From positions 130,175 to 194,174 of the forward strand of contig NZ_LNZB01000041.1 of the NCBI RefSeq assembly GCF_001468085.1: a stretch of DNA of 64,000 nucleotides. Reading direction: 5' to 3'. The notes under the pieces were generated by a model. The model had not been told where the DNA came from. It saw nothing but the letters and a program-made list of their open reading frames with translations, and did not search any database. The position numbers and the translations under genes are program-made. The stretch is from Legionella waltersii. GTDB lineage: Bacteria > Pseudomonadota > Gammaproteobacteria > Legionellales > Legionellaceae. This document shows positions 38,971-49,038 of the stretch, in pieces (position 1 is the stretch's first letter; every line of letters starts with the position of its first letter).

Positions 38971-41553
38971 TTACTTATTTTTACCTAACTCTAAAACCAA
39001 CTGTTCGCGCAGCAAATTCTGTTCATTGTTATTCAATGAGCATCCATTAGCATTGGTAATATAAAACATGTCTTCAACTCGTTCACCCGCGGTAGCAATT
39101 TTTGCATTGTGTAAGTGAATTTTTAAGTTTAAGAAAACTCTGCTCACAGTAGCTAGTAATCCAGGCCTATCGTTGGTGATCATAAACATCTGGGTCTGCT
39201 TATTTTGGGGATCGTCACTAAAGGTGATTTCAGTCTTAATATTGAAATGAGCCAACGCTCTTGGTAAGCGTTTTTGGGTAATTTTAGGAATGGGTCCAGA
39301 AGAAGCCAGTTGATTGCAAAGAGCCTTTTGTAGAAGGGAGGATCGTTGCTCATCGAAAAATGCTTGGTTTTTATCATCTAAAATGATGTAAGTATCGAGA
39401 TCAAACTGGTTATCACAAGTTGTGATAACTGCTTCGTGAATGGTGACGTGATGATTACTTAAAATGGATGTTGTCATTGTAAAACGATCATCTCGGTGAG
39501 GCATGTAAATAAATACTTCAGTGCCTCCTAAGCTGTGGTGAGGCATGATCATGACTAATGGAAATTGGTTGCAGTTGATAATTGCCTTAGTGTGTCTAGC
39601 TATTACTTCTGGCGATTCATGCAAAAAATATCGTCCCTTAAACTGCTGCCATAGTTTCTTGATCGGAGGTATGGATATATTGTCTTTATTTAATAAGTCT
39701 AACGCTTCTTGCTTACGAATCTCAATTAATGCGAATTCATCGGTAAGATTTTGTTCTTTGTGGAGACGATTTTTGGCAGCATGATAGAGTTCCTTTAGCA
39801 AAGAGTCTTTCCAAGAGTTCCATAAAGTTGGGTTTGTTCCACAAATATCTGCAACGGTGAGCAGATACAGATAATCCAAGTAGTGGGGCATTGGCAAGTT
39901 ATTGCAAAATTGTTCTATCGTGTTGGGATCATAGATGTCCTTACGCTGGGCCGTTTGTGACATCAGTAAATGGTATTTAACCAACCAAACGAGTAACTGA
40001 GTGTCTTCAGTATTTAACCGATGCCTTTCTGCAAATTGTTGGGCTTCAATTGCTCCTAACTCTGAGTGATCGCCACCTCTACCTTTAGCAATGTCATGAA
40101 ATAGAGCTCCTAAATAGAGAATTTCAGGTTTTTCTAAGTTAGGAAATATCATGGCACATAGTGGAAACTGATTTTTGTACGTTTGTTGATTAAATCTAGA
40201 AATGTTGCGAATAACAAACAAAGTATGTTGATCAACGGTATAGGCATGGAATAAATCGTACTGCATTTGTCCTGTTACTGAAGCAAAACAATCAAGATAA
40301 TGTGCAAGAATTCCATAGCGATTCATCAATTGCAACGCTTCATAAAGGTTATTTCCTGATTTAAATATCGTTAGGAAACGCTCTTGGGTTTCATGACTCA
40401 GCCGAAATTGTTTAGTCATTAAGAATAGAGACTCTCTAATTTGACGAATTGTACTGGCTCTGACACCTTTTATATCAGGCCTTTTAGCAATCCACATGAA
40501 TAATGTCAGTAGAGATTGAGGGTGTTGTTTAAAAACCTGGGGATGACGTAACTCGATATAATCATTGGAAAGCTGAAATTCACTATCTAAACGTTCGATG
40601 GTTTGTTTTTGTAGATGAACAATTGTTTCATGAAACCACTGCAGTACAATTTCATTAAGTTCTCGTGCTCGCTTAATGATTTTAAAATACGTCTTCATGA
40701 ATTGTTCGATGGCTAAAGAATGGGGTTTATCTTGATATCCAAAAACACCGGCCAATTTGACTTGGTAATCAAAGGATAACCTCTCCTCTGCCTTACCGGC
40801 CAACATGTGTAATGCAAAGCGTACTCGCCAAAGAAAATGCTGACAATTGATTAATTCTTCATACTCTTTATCGGTTATAAATCCATGGTCTATGCCATCG
40901 GCTAATTTTTTAATATTAAAATGGCGTTTACCTATACTCAGTAATACCTGAATGTCACGTAATCCTCCGGGACCGTGTTTAACATTAGGTTCAAGGTTAT
41001 ATGCAGTTTCTGCGTACTTTGTGTATCTCCCCTTTTGCTCATTTAACTTAGCAAAAAAATAGTTGTCACTGGGCCACATATGCAGGGGACGAATTTGGTA
41101 CATTAACTCTTCAAGAAGAGCACCTCTTCCACAAAGTAAATACATATCCATAAGGGTTGAAATAACACTTAAATCTTGACTAGCAAGTTCAGCACAAGAT
41201 TGGACCGTTGTGGTTTGGTGTCCTACCTCTAAGCCAATGTCCCAGCAATCCTGAATAAATTGTTGTGCTTGTTCAAGTTGTTCTTTGGAAACTGCTTCGG
41301 TGTGTAATAGTAGAATATCGATATCGGAGTAAAGTTGAAGTTCTCTGCGTCCATAACTACCAAGAGCAATTAAACAAAAGTTATCCGTTTCATGCAGTTT
41401 ATTTTCATGAAAGAGATCAACTAGTAAGTTGTCAATGAAGACGGCTAATTTTTTTGTTAAAGAGATAATATTTGCATGTTGCTTAAACTCCTCACACAGT
41501 TCTTCCTTGAACCGCATGAGACTCTGTTTGATGAATTTTTTATCGTTCTTCAT
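38971..41553 (-). CDS. glnD: [Protein-PII] uridylyltransferase GlnD
   Basis: Senses glutamine and adds or removes UMP on PII proteins. 860 residues. The nucleotidyltransferase motif is LGSYGRRELQLYSDIDILLL (G65-S66, D77, D79). The central PII-uridylyltransferase region includes EPNVKHGPGGLRDIQ. The HD hydrolase motif is LGALFHDIAKGRGGDHSELG (about 480-500). Two C-terminal ACT domains bind glutamine (VFIYMPHRDDRFTMTTSIL and FMITNDRPGLLATVSRVFL). It overlaps map by 14 bases, and map-glnD is a conserved pair. The minus-strand gene ends 48 bases from the repeat. Confidence 0.96.
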   Translation of the reverse strand: MKNDKKFIKQSLMRFKEELCEEFKQHANIISLTKKLAVFIDNLLVDLFHENKLHETDNFCLIALGSYGRRELQLYSDIDILLLHTEAVSKEQLEQAQQFIQDCWDIGLEVGHQTTTVQSCAELASQDLSVISTLMDMYLLCGRGALLEELMYQIRPLHMWPSDNYFFAKLNEQKGRYTKYAETAYNLEPNVKHGPGGLRDIQVLLSIGKRHFNIKKLADGIDHGFITDKEYEELINCQHFLWRVRFALHMLAGKAEERLSFDYQVKLAGVFGYQDKPHSLAIEQFMKTYFKIIKRARELNEIVLQWFHETIVHLQKQTIERLDSEFQLSNDYIELRHPQVFKQHPQSLLTLFMWIAKRPDIKGVRASTIRQIRESLFLMTKQFRLSHETQERFLTIFKSGNNLYEALQLMNRYGILAHYLDCFASVTGQMQYDLFHAYTVDQHTLFVIRNISRFNQQTYKNQFPLCAMIFPNLEKPEILYLGALFHDIAKGRGGDHSELGAIEAQQFAERHRLNTEDTQLLVWLVKYHLLMSQTAQRKDIYDPNTIEQFCNNLPMPHYLDYLYLLTVADICGTNPTLWNSWKDSLLKELYHAAKNRLHKEQNLTDEFALIEIRKQEALDLLNKDNISIPPIKKLWQQFKGRYFLHESPEVIARHTKAIINCNQFPLVMIMPHHSLGGTEVFIYMPHRDDRFTMTTSILSNHHVTIHEAVITTCDNQFDLDTYIILDDKNQAFFDEQRSSLLQKALCNQLASSGPIPKITQKRLPRALAHFNIKTEITFSDDPQNKQTQMFMITNDRPGLLATVSRVFLNLKIHLHNAKIATAGERVEDMFYITNANGCSLNNNEQNLLREQLVLELGKNK

Positions 41554-42304
41554 TGCGCAGCGTCAGTATTTCAACACCGGAGTCAGTTACTAGAAGAGTA
41601 TGTTCCCATTGGGCTGAAAGACTATGGTCTTTAGTCACTACAGTCCAGTGATCAGGCAACAAACGGGTATGATGCTTGCCGACATTGACCATGGGTTCTA
41701 TGGTAAATGTCATTCCAGGCTCAAGCTTCATACCAGTTCCGGGAGTCCCGTAATGCAAGACTTGTGGATCTTCATGGAATATTCGTCCTATTCCATGACC
41801 ACAGTAGTCTCGAACAACGGAACATCGGTGCTTTTCAGCATGCTGTTGAATGGCATAACCAATATCTCCCAGCTGTACTCCTGGCTTCACCAAATCAATA
41901 CCAATTTCCAAACATTCTTTAGCAACTTGGACAACGTGTTTAGCCTTCACTGATGGAGTTCCAACCATAAACATCTTGCTTGTATCACCATGATAGTCAT
42001 TTTTGATAACAGTAACGTCAATATTGATGATATCACCATCTTTTAATAGTTTTTTACCAGGAATGCCATGACAAACAACATGATTAACGGATGTGCAAAT
42101 GGATTTAGGAAAACCATTGTAATTTAGAGGTGCGGGAATAGCTTTTTGAACGTTTACAATGTAGTCATGACAAATGGTGTTTAGTTCTTCAGTGCTAACA
42201 CCGACTTGTACATAAGGCCCTATCATTTCAAGGACATCTGCTGCTAGCTTGCCAGCTACTCGCATTTTTTCTACTTCATCCGGGGTTTTGATTGTAACAG
42301 CCAT
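41540..42304 (-). CDS. map: Methionine aminopeptidase type I
   Basis: Removes the initiator methionine from nascent proteins. 254 residues with the family motifs: NHVVCHGIPGKK, metal ligands in NIDVTVIKNDYHGDTSKMF, DYCGHGIGRIFHEDPQV, MTFTIEPMVN and SAQWEHTLLVT. It is cytoplasmic and essential in most bacteria. The gene is upstream of glnD. The usual divergent rpsB is not next to it here. Confidence 0.96.
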   Translation of the reverse strand: MAVTIKTPDEVEKMRVAGKLAADVLEMIGPYVQVGVSTEELNTICHDYIVNVQKAIPAPLNYNGFPKSICTSVNHVVCHGIPGKKLLKDGDIINIDVTVIKNDYHGDTSKMFMVGTPSVKAKHVVQVAKECLEIGIDLVKPGVQLGDIGYAIQQHAEKHRCSVVRDYCGHGIGRIFHEDPQVLHYGTPGTGMKLEPGMTFTIEPMVNVGKHHTRLLPDHWTVVTKDHSLSAQWEHTLLVTDSGVEILTLRNEER

Positions 42305-42376
42305 AGTATGTACTCAAAAATATAAATCTTATCATATACCTATAAAGAGCGACAGTGCATATTGCTCATAACCAGT

Positions 42377-43993
42377 CTATTCATTTATAGCATAAGTTGA
42401 ACGGGTCATTTGACGAATTGTAAAGCCTGAAGTGTATAAAATGACTCCTGTAAACAATAAGCTTAAAATGCGCGCTAGGCTTGCAGTTGATGCTGCATCA
42501 TAAATGAGAGCTTTCAAGGCGGAGAAAATTAAAATGATGAGCGTGGATTTTGCTAAATCCAAATCGTCTTTTAATCGAGAGATGGTTAAAATGATCAAAG
42601 CGTATGCAAGCCAACTTAGTGATATTGACAAAGTACCCAAGGGTAATGCGAGCTGATATAAACCTAAAACCGCTAGTAGCTGTGCGGATGCAAGCGCAAC
42701 ATGAATATAGTTTTTGCTTTGTTTTAAATAGTGTTGATTCTTTAAAATGGCAAATATCAAACTCGCATAGGAACACCATGCAATTAATGTCCAGTTTAAA
42801 TTGATAGGGAACAATAAGTGACTAACAATGTTGAGGTACTCAATACTCAATATGGATGACACTGCTATGATTGGAAACAGATTTGTGTAACGAAATGATC
42901 GTTGTAGTAATTGCTTTCTATAGAGTCCATAGGTCAGTACAATACAAACAAAAAGCCAAGGTTTAAAATCAGTAGGAAGTAACTTTAGGTAGACGGAATG
43001 AAAAAATACTAATGTACTAAAAGTCACTATCAGACCACTACTAGGCATTGATAAATCCTCAGGTCTTTTATCGGCTGCTCTGTAAAGAAGTATTAAAAGT
43101 ACTGCAGAAGCTATGGAGACAATTGGTGCATAAAAAGGATCGATCTTATCAATGTAAAAATATTCCAAAGTATAAAAAATCAATAATACTGGTAGAAAAC
43201 TCCAGCATTCTTTATAACTTAACGTTTGTTGGTTACATTGACTGTACAAATAGGAGCCAATTGAAAATATCAAGAAGTGAAGGCTTAATGTAAATACAAT
43301 AAGTCCATTGATATCAAGATTAATTCCTGCGTAACCAGTGCTTGCAATCGCTAAGTAAGAAGAGATAACAGTAAGCGTTCTTGATTGAACCCAAATCGAC
43401 AAAGTAGTGAAAGTTAAACTGCATATGATGAAATAATACAGAGAAAAAATGGCATTGTGGTCCATGTTGGTTAAGATTGGCGCAGAATAGGCGCCAATTA
43501 CAGCTAAAATGGCATAAATATCGTGTTTAAATTGAACATAAAACCATATCGTTAAAGCGGTTATTAGGCAGGTAATTGCTATAACGGTCTGAAATAAAAT
43601 CAGATAATAAAACTGGTAAGCAGCAAAGCACGTTAAATAGAGTATGGCTGAGCCTGCAGCAGGAAGAAATCTTGCGTAGTAATTGTCTGAGTTGGATATA
43701 AATAACCCGCCAGCAAAGAGCGCAAAACCAAATAAAGTAGCTATTCCCAGTTGTTTTTCATGAGTGAGCCATCCAGAATCAAACGAGAGCTTAATGATTA
43801 ATCCAGCAGCTAAAATAAAGCAGATGGAAGATATCCAGCCAAGTAAGTTTCCAGAAACTTCTTTATTTGCAACCGGTTGAATGGATTTCTTTATTTCGGT
43901 TTTATCTTTACCTTTTAGTTTTGCTTTAATTTCTAATAGGGAGAGACGATGCTCTATATCATTCATTCTCTCTTCAATTTTGGATTCTGCCAT
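42377..43993 (-). CDS. DUF2339-family polytopic membrane protein
   Basis: Large inner-membrane protein of unknown function, 538 residues. A charged, probably coiled N-terminus (SKIEERMNDIEHRLSLLEIKAKLKGK) is followed by about a dozen or more hydrophobic spans. The blocks FAGGLFISNSDNYYARFLPAAGSAILYL and FKHDIYAILAVIGAYSAPIL fit DUF2339. The family usually has about twice as many spans and a longer chain, so this is a short member. It stands between map and the HerA-like ATPase on the same strand. Confidence 0.78.
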   Translation of the reverse strand: MAESKIEERMNDIEHRLSLLEIKAKLKGKDKTEIKKSIQPVANKEVSGNLLGWISSICFILAAGLIIKLSFDSGWLTHEKQLGIATLFGFALFAGGLFISNSDNYYARFLPAAGSAILYLTCFAAYQFYYLILFQTVIAITCLITALTIWFYVQFKHDIYAILAVIGAYSAPILTNMDHNAIFSLYYFIICSLTFTTLSIWVQSRTLTVISSYLAIASTGYAGINLDINGLIVFTLSLHFLIFSIGSYLYSQCNQQTLSYKECWSFLPVLLIFYTLEYFYIDKIDPFYAPIVSIASAVLLILLYRAADKRPEDLSMPSSGLIVTFSTLVFFHSVYLKLLPTDFKPWLFVCIVLTYGLYRKQLLQRSFRYTNLFPIIAVSSILSIEYLNIVSHLLFPINLNWTLIAWCSYASLIFAILKNQHYLKQSKNYIHVALASAQLLAVLGLYQLALPLGTLSISLSWLAYALIILTISRLKDDLDLAKSTLIILIFSALKALIYDAASTASLARILSLLFTGVILYTSGFTIRQMTRSTYAINE

Positions 43994-44078
43994 AACAATT
44001 CAATGCGGATAACTATTCACGTGATACATATGATACCATATTTTGAACAGTATGTTTATTGAATGATTGATAAATCAA

Positions 44079-45590
44079 TTATCGCTTTTTCATTCCGAGC
44101 ATACTCATAACAAGTTGTGTTATTTGCCTAAAAAACTGTCTAACTAGTTGTCGAAAGAGCGTATTTTTAGATAATTTATTCAACACTTCTGAGGCATATT
44201 CAGAATTCGTTTTATCTGGTTGTGATGGGACGTCGGTGGTTTTATTGGCTTGTTTTGGAGCGCTTAATAGATCCTTTGCTGATTGTCGAACGGTACGTTG
44301 TTTATATTTAGTACATAGTGAGGAGGTTGAAACGACTTGCAATAGTTCCTGTTGAGTTAATACACCCATTCTGGATAAGGGGGGACGTATCATGCATTGA
44401 ATAAGTGGAGTAGGTTGACCTTTGCCATCTAAACTACTCAGCAAAGCCTCTCCAATTCCTAGGGAGGTTAATAACTTCTCAGTATTATAGTAGGTGGACT
44501 CAGGGAAATTTTGTGCCACAAGCTTCATTGCCTTCCTGTCTTTAGCTGTAAATGCACGGAGGGAGTGTTGTATTTTAAGTCCTAGCTGACCTAAAACGCT
44601 GTCAGGGATATCATTAGGTGTTTGCGTGCAAAATATCAGACCAATCCCCTTTGATCGAATTAGTTTAACCATGGTATCCATTAAGTTAAGCAATGCTTTA
44701 CTTGCCTCATTAAACATTAAATGTGCTTCATCAATAAATAAGATCAACTTGGGCTTTTCTGGATCACCTAGTTCAGGCATGTTTCGATATACATCAGTCA
44801 ACAGTTTAAGCATGAATGAAGAGAAAACCTTGGGTTTATCCTGCATATTGTCTAGTCTAAGAATGGAGATAACTCCAAGCCCATCTGGGGTAATTTTAAT
44901 AAGATCTTGGACATTAAAGGCCGGTTCACCAAAAATCTGATTTCCTCCCTGAGCTTCTAACTCAATGATTTTACGAATAATTGTCCCAACAGTTGCTCCT
45001 GATAAAGCTCCAAAATTGCCTTCAATTTTAGCTTGTCCATCTTCTGTTTGAGCATATTGCAACAAGCTTTTAAAATCAGACAGCTCGATTAGGGGTAACT
45101 GCTCTTGTTTTGCAAACTCAAATAGAATAGTAACAACTCCTGATTGAGTATCATTCAGATCCAGCATGCGAGAAAACAAGATTGCTCCAAAATCGCTGAT
45201 CGTTGCACGAGTTGGTGCGCCAGCTTCGTTTTCACTTAATGTTAAAAACTCAACAGGAAACCCCCGTGGTGCATAAGTTAATTGCAGCGATTCACAGCGT
45301 TTAAGGAGTCCTTCATTGGATTGTCCAGGCATTGCCAAGCCAGAAATATCTCCTTTAATATCCATGATAAAGCAAGATACTCCTGCAAGGGAGAGTTGTT
45401 CACTTAGAACTTGGATGGTTTTTGTTTTTCCACTTCCTGTCGCTCCAGCTATTAATCCATGGCGATTAAAAGACTTTAAAACTAAATTTACTGGTGAATT
45501 TTCTAGTAGGTGTCCATCCAGAAGGATGCCTCCTAGTTGAATAGTAGGAAGTGTATTTGTTTGATAAGGGATTTGGAGATCTTCATGCAT
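44079..45590 (-). CDS. HerA-like DUF853-family ATPase (YjgR type)
   Basis: Predicted ATPase of the HerA/FtsK superfamily, 503 residues. Walker A GATGSGKTK (about 49-57), FIMDIKGDISGLAMPG, Walker B LILFIDEAHLMF and the block IRSKGIGLIFCTQTPNDIPDSVLGQLGLKIQHSLRA match the DUF853 family. The C-terminal tail (about 415-503) is less conserved. The start ATG 45590 (MHEDLQIPY) was chosen because AAAAGGA lies upstream at good spacing. The ATG at 45611 lacks an RBS. Function is unknown in general, and no NurA-like nuclease gene is adjacent. Confidence 0.82.
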   Translation of the reverse strand: MHEDLQIPYQTNTLPTIQLGGILLDGHLLENSPVNLVLKSFNRHGLIAGATGSGKTKTIQVLSEQLSLAGVSCFIMDIKGDISGLAMPGQSNEGLLKRCESLQLTYAPRGFPVEFLTLSENEAGAPTRATISDFGAILFSRMLDLNDTQSGVVTILFEFAKQEQLPLIELSDFKSLLQYAQTEDGQAKIEGNFGALSGATVGTIIRKIIELEAQGGNQIFGEPAFNVQDLIKITPDGLGVISILRLDNMQDKPKVFSSFMLKLLTDVYRNMPELGDPEKPKLILFIDEAHLMFNEASKALLNLMDTMVKLIRSKGIGLIFCTQTPNDIPDSVLGQLGLKIQHSLRAFTAKDRKAMKLVAQNFPESTYYNTEKLLTSLGIGEALLSSLDGKGQPTPLIQCMIRPPLSRMGVLTQQELLQVVSTSSLCTKYKQRTVRQSAKDLLSAPKQANKTTDVPSQPDKTNSEYASEVLNKLSKNTLFRQLVRQFFRQITQLVMSMLGMKKR

Positions 45591-45683
45591 GGCGTAAATC
45601 CTTTTGATCATATCATTTGAGTATATCTGATTTTGAGCGATTTTTTATAGAATTATCTTTTGTGTATGCTGAATAATAAATGC

Positions 45684-45910
45684 CTCCCTCAAGGCTGAGG
45701 AATCGAGTCATTTTAAAAAAGGAGGCATTTATACCAAAGGTTGGGTGCTTCGCCGAATGGCGCTGCCTTAAGCGGTGGGATTCGGTTCATCTATACGGCT
45801 CGCATCGGTCCGCTTGCTGACGCGCGCGGCTCGGTTCCTTCTTTGCTGTCTGAATCAAATCCTAGTCACAGCAGGGAGTGAACCGAGCCGCGCGCGTCAG
45901 CAAGCGGATA
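45684..45910 (+). repeat. Nested-palindrome element, copy 3 (right half missing)
   Basis: The left terminus CTCCCTCAAGGCTGAGG starts at 45684. The left half follows copy 2 closely, and the 27-bp core arms are at 45810-45836 and 45881-45907. Similarity stops abruptly at 45910, so the right half of about 190 bp is deleted. The remaining 138 bases up to the S28 peptidase ATG (45911-46048) hold its promoter and an RBS (AAGGA near 46034). Confidence 0.82.
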
Positions 45911-46048
45911 TTTTTGATTCACATACCATCATGATTTGAATGTAGACATCAGAAATAACGAGTAAGCTTCTACGAACTACAAATATCAGTTAAAGTTTTC
46001 CATAACTCACCGTGAGTTAATGGAAATCAATAATAAGGACAGCCAACT

Positions 46049-47449
46049 ATGAAACGATATCATAAAATCATCTTACTGTTTATAGTCGCCTTGGTATCGC
46101 AATCCCTGACATTCGCAGGGCCTATCGACTTTTACAAACAACTTCAGTTAAAAAAGAAACGAGGTAACTCAGTATCAATAACTACTAAACAGTTCTATTT
46201 CAAACAATACATTGATCATCAAAATCCAGCTAAAGGCACTTATAAACAACGCTATTTTATTGATGAATCGTATGGTCCAAAGACTTCTTCTCCCATTTTT
46301 TTCTATATTTGCGGTGAAGGGGCTTGTAGTAAGGATGATTTGGATGGCGCTATTCGCTATTATGCCAAAAAATTTCACGCTAAATTGGTTGCGTTAGAGC
46401 ATCGTTATTACGGAAAAAGTATCCCGCTCCCAACGTTATCTTCAAACGATCTACGTTATCTAACCACAGATCTTGCGCTTGCTGATTTAGCTCATTTTCA
46501 AAAAGCAATCACTCAAAAGAAGCACTGGACTGGCTCCTGGGTTGCATTCGGTGGCTCTTATCCAGGTTCATTAGCAGCTTATTATCGTTTGAGATTTCCT
46601 GAGTTAGTGGTTGGTGCCTTGGCTTCATCTGCGCCTGTCATGGCTAAAGAAGACTTCTTTGAATATGATCGGCATGTTGCAAAAGTAGCTGGACCACGTT
46701 GCTTAAGTTTAATGAAAGAGGTTGTTGGTGAGATTGAAGAGTCTATTTCAGATAAGAGAAAATTCAATAAAATCAGAGCTAAATTCGATGCTAAGGCTAT
46801 AGAAAACCCACTGGATTTTGTTTATTTAGTCGCTGATGTTGCAGCAGAGGCTATTCAATATGGAAAAAGAGATAAATTCTGTAAATTGTTAGAACACTCT
46901 CCAACTGCTTTAGAGGGATATGCGAGCTATGCAAAAGAGCTGTTTGAAGAGTTAGAGACGGATGCCGTTGGATTTTCTCCGCAAGGGTGGATGAGTGAGG
47001 ATCCTAAAGATTATGATAGTTCTCATGTAGGGGTAAGACAATGGTACTATCAATCTTGTACAGAGTATGGTTATTGGCAAAATGCTAATCCTAATTCAGA
47101 CCAATCCGCACGTTCTTCGTTAATTAATTTGGATTACCATCATGAAGTATGTAAGCGATTGTTTAATATTGATAAGCCAGCAAACGTAGAGCTGATTAAT
47201 CAATCATTTTACTATCCCTTATTCGATGAATCTGTTTCTAATATTTATTTTACAAATGGGGATCAAGATCCGTGGTCAGTCTTGTCACTTATTGATGCAA
47301 ATGGTAATACAAACAATCTTAATTTAAGTTATTACTTAATTGAAGGTGCATCACATTGCGTCGACTTGTCAGAGCCTAATAAGGCTGATTCAAAATCATT
47401 GTTTTTAGCAAGAATGAAAATGGAGAAACTGTTAAAAGAGTGGTTGTAA
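46049..47449 (+). CDS. Secreted S28-family serine peptidase (Pro-X carboxypeptidase-like)
   Basis: Peptidase of 466 residues related to eukaryotic lysosomal Pro-X carboxypeptidase and DPP-II. A signal peptide (MKRYHKIILLFIVALVSQSLTFA, cleavage near 23-24) directs export. Catalytic residues fit the family: Ser170 in GGSYPGS, Asp407 in NGDQDPW and His436 in ASHCVD. FYICGEGACSKDD and ALEHRYYGKSIP are typical S28 blocks. S28 enzymes are scarce in bacteria, so eukaryotic origin or host-directed use is plausible. Export to the medium by type II secretion is inference. Its transcript runs into the palindrome at 47460. Confidence 0.9.
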   Translation: MKRYHKIILLFIVALVSQSLTFAGPIDFYKQLQLKKKRGNSVSITTKQFYFKQYIDHQNPAKGTYKQRYFIDESYGPKTSSPIFFYICGEGACSKDDLDGAIRYYAKKFHAKLVALEHRYYGKSIPLPTLSSNDLRYLTTDLALADLAHFQKAITQKKHWTGSWVAFGGSYPGSLAAYYRLRFPELVVGALASSAPVMAKEDFFEYDRHVAKVAGPRCLSLMKEVVGEIEESISDKRKFNKIRAKFDAKAIENPLDFVYLVADVAAEAIQYGKRDKFCKLLEHSPTALEGYASYAKELFEELETDAVGFSPQGWMSEDPKDYDSSHVGVRQWYYQSCTEYGYWQNANPNSDQSARSSLINLDYHHEVCKRLFNIDKPANVELINQSFYYPLFDESVSNIYFTNGDQDPWSVLSLIDANGNTNNLNLSYYLIEGASHCVDLSEPNKADSKSLFLARMKMEKLLKEWL

Positions 47450-47459
47450 GGCATATTTA

Positions 47460-47870
47460 CTCCCTCACGACTGAGGAATCGACTCAAATTATAGTGCCCC
47501 CACCAATCTATTCTCTGATGGTCAGTAAGCGTAGGTCGGGCGCTTTTCCGAATGGCGCTGCCTTAAGCAGAGTCATTCGTGAAAGCGGATAGTTTCATAT
47601 CCGCTTGCTGACGCGCGCGGCTCGGTTCACTCCCTGCTGTGATTAGGATTTGATTCAGACAACAAAGAAGAAACCGAGCCGCGCGCGTCAGCAAGCGGAC
47701 CGATGAGGGCCAAATAGAAGAATCTAATGACACCGCTTAAAGCAGCGCCATTCGGCGAAGCATCCGGCCTTGGGTATAAATGCCTCTTTTTAAAAAATAA
47801 GTCGATTCCTCAGCCCTCACGGTCGCGGTTTATTCAGAACTTTAACCGAACCGCAACCGTGAGGGAGCGG
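47460..47870 (-). repeat. Nested-palindrome element, copy 4 (reverse orientation)
   Basis: The whole 411-bp unit is reversed relative to copies 2 and 3: both flanks and the asymmetric loop are inverted together. Core arms are 47601-47627 and 47672-47698. An end-hairpin with 17-bp imperfect arms (47814-47830 and 47849-47865) closes the right side. It fills the gap between two convergent genes, starting 10 bases past one stop and ending 7 bases before the other. It therefore probably also ends transcription from both sides. Confidence 0.85.
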
Positions 47871-47877
47871 AAAATAT

Positions 47878-48843
47878 TTAACCATTTTTAGTGTTAAACA
47901 CCTTCTCAACAGTCGGTCTAATGGATAATGTACTGTAATGGTTTACCCCATTTTCAACACTGGCAGGTACTAATTCACCATTTAAAACAAAAGCCCAGGT
48001 TTGTTTAGAACCTAAGTATTGGTCTCCATGTTCAGTCCATTCATCACCGGAACCTCTACCATGATCAGTCGAGACAATGATCAAGGTCTCATCATAGATT
48101 GACAACTCTTTAAGCGTGGAAAATAGAGCGTCTAATAGTTTGTCGTAGTAGCCTATCATTTTTAAGTAAGCAGGACGATTTCCGGCATGAGCGAAGTCAT
48201 CTGCTTCGCCGAGTGATAGGTACATAAATTTAGGTTTGTATTTTTTAAGATAGTGCAATGCATGAGCATAGCTGTATTTGTCAAGACGCTCATCTGGGCG
48301 ATCATAATTTATCGATTGTAGCTTATTGATGATTTGCATGGTAATGTCAGGTAAAGATGTATAAGGATCTCTCATAGGTTCAATACCACTGCTCGAAGTA
48401 ATCGTTCCTTTATTCATTTCAACCCCATTAGCCATTTTATCCCAGCAAGAAATAGTGACTACATCCGCAGGATGAAAATGAAGCGAATTAACCAGATATT
48501 CAGGGAAAGTCTCTATTTGCACTGGGCCGCAGTCGTTATTTTGGCAATCAGTTACTTTACCAGACATCTGGCTTTGGTAGGATGGTAAACTGATAGGCGT
48601 TGAGGCAACTTCCATTGTGTGTTCAGTTTGTTGTAAGCCACCATATATTTTGGCTTCAGAGGCGTATTTATTCCAAAAAATGGGCATGTTTTGTTTTTGA
48701 TTTAAAACATCTTGCCAGCGAATTCCATCAAGTGTGATATACAGTACTCGTTTGATGGGGCTTGCTTTTGATAAGTTGTCTTGAGCTGAGGCATACAAAG
48801 AAAACACAGATAAAAACAGAGTCAGAATTGATTTAAATTTCAT
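47878..48843 (-). CDS. Exported type I phosphodiesterase/alkaline phosphatase-superfamily hydrolase
   Basis: Metal-dependent phosphodiesterase or pyrophosphatase-like enzyme, 321 residues, with a signal peptide (MKFKSILTLFLSVFSLYASA). Metal-binding residues are visible in LYITLDGIRW (D39), GEADDFAHAG and STDHGRGSGDEWTEHG. The nucleophile is probably the Ser or Thr in ASTPISLPS. The substrate is unknown: nucleotide, phospholipid and glycan phosphates are all handled by this superfamily. It converges on the S28 peptidase across the palindrome. Confidence 0.8.
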   Translation of the reverse strand: MKFKSILTLFLSVFSLYASAQDNLSKASPIKRVLYITLDGIRWQDVLNQKQNMPIFWNKYASEAKIYGGLQQTEHTMEVASTPISLPSYQSQMSGKVTDCQNNDCGPVQIETFPEYLVNSLHFHPADVVTISCWDKMANGVEMNKGTITSSSGIEPMRDPYTSLPDITMQIINKLQSINYDRPDERLDKYSYAHALHYLKKYKPKFMYLSLGEADDFAHAGNRPAYLKMIGYYDKLLDALFSTLKELSIYDETLIIVSTDHGRGSGDEWTEHGDQYLGSKQTWAFVLNGELVPASVENGVNHYSTLSIRPTVEKVFNTKNG

Positions 48844-49038
48844 TGTAGTTAACGTCCTTCATTAAAAAATCGTCCTTATACTGAGCAATAAACTTTAGCT
48901 GAAGTAGAGAAGCTTGTCTCTTGGAAAAAGTATGACTTTAACTTTAAGCTAAAAAACTCCCCCCTGCAAAAGACACTCTAAAATCAATAGGATATTTGCA
49001 GGAGAGTATGGTTTAGGTGAAAAAGATTCCTGGATTAC

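Noticed and set aside
47601-47698. Invertible loop within a fixed palindrome (phase switch)
   Set aside because: The loop of copy 4 is reversed relative to the other copies, which first suggested inversion between the core arms. The outer flanks are reversed as well, so the whole element is simply inserted in the opposite direction.
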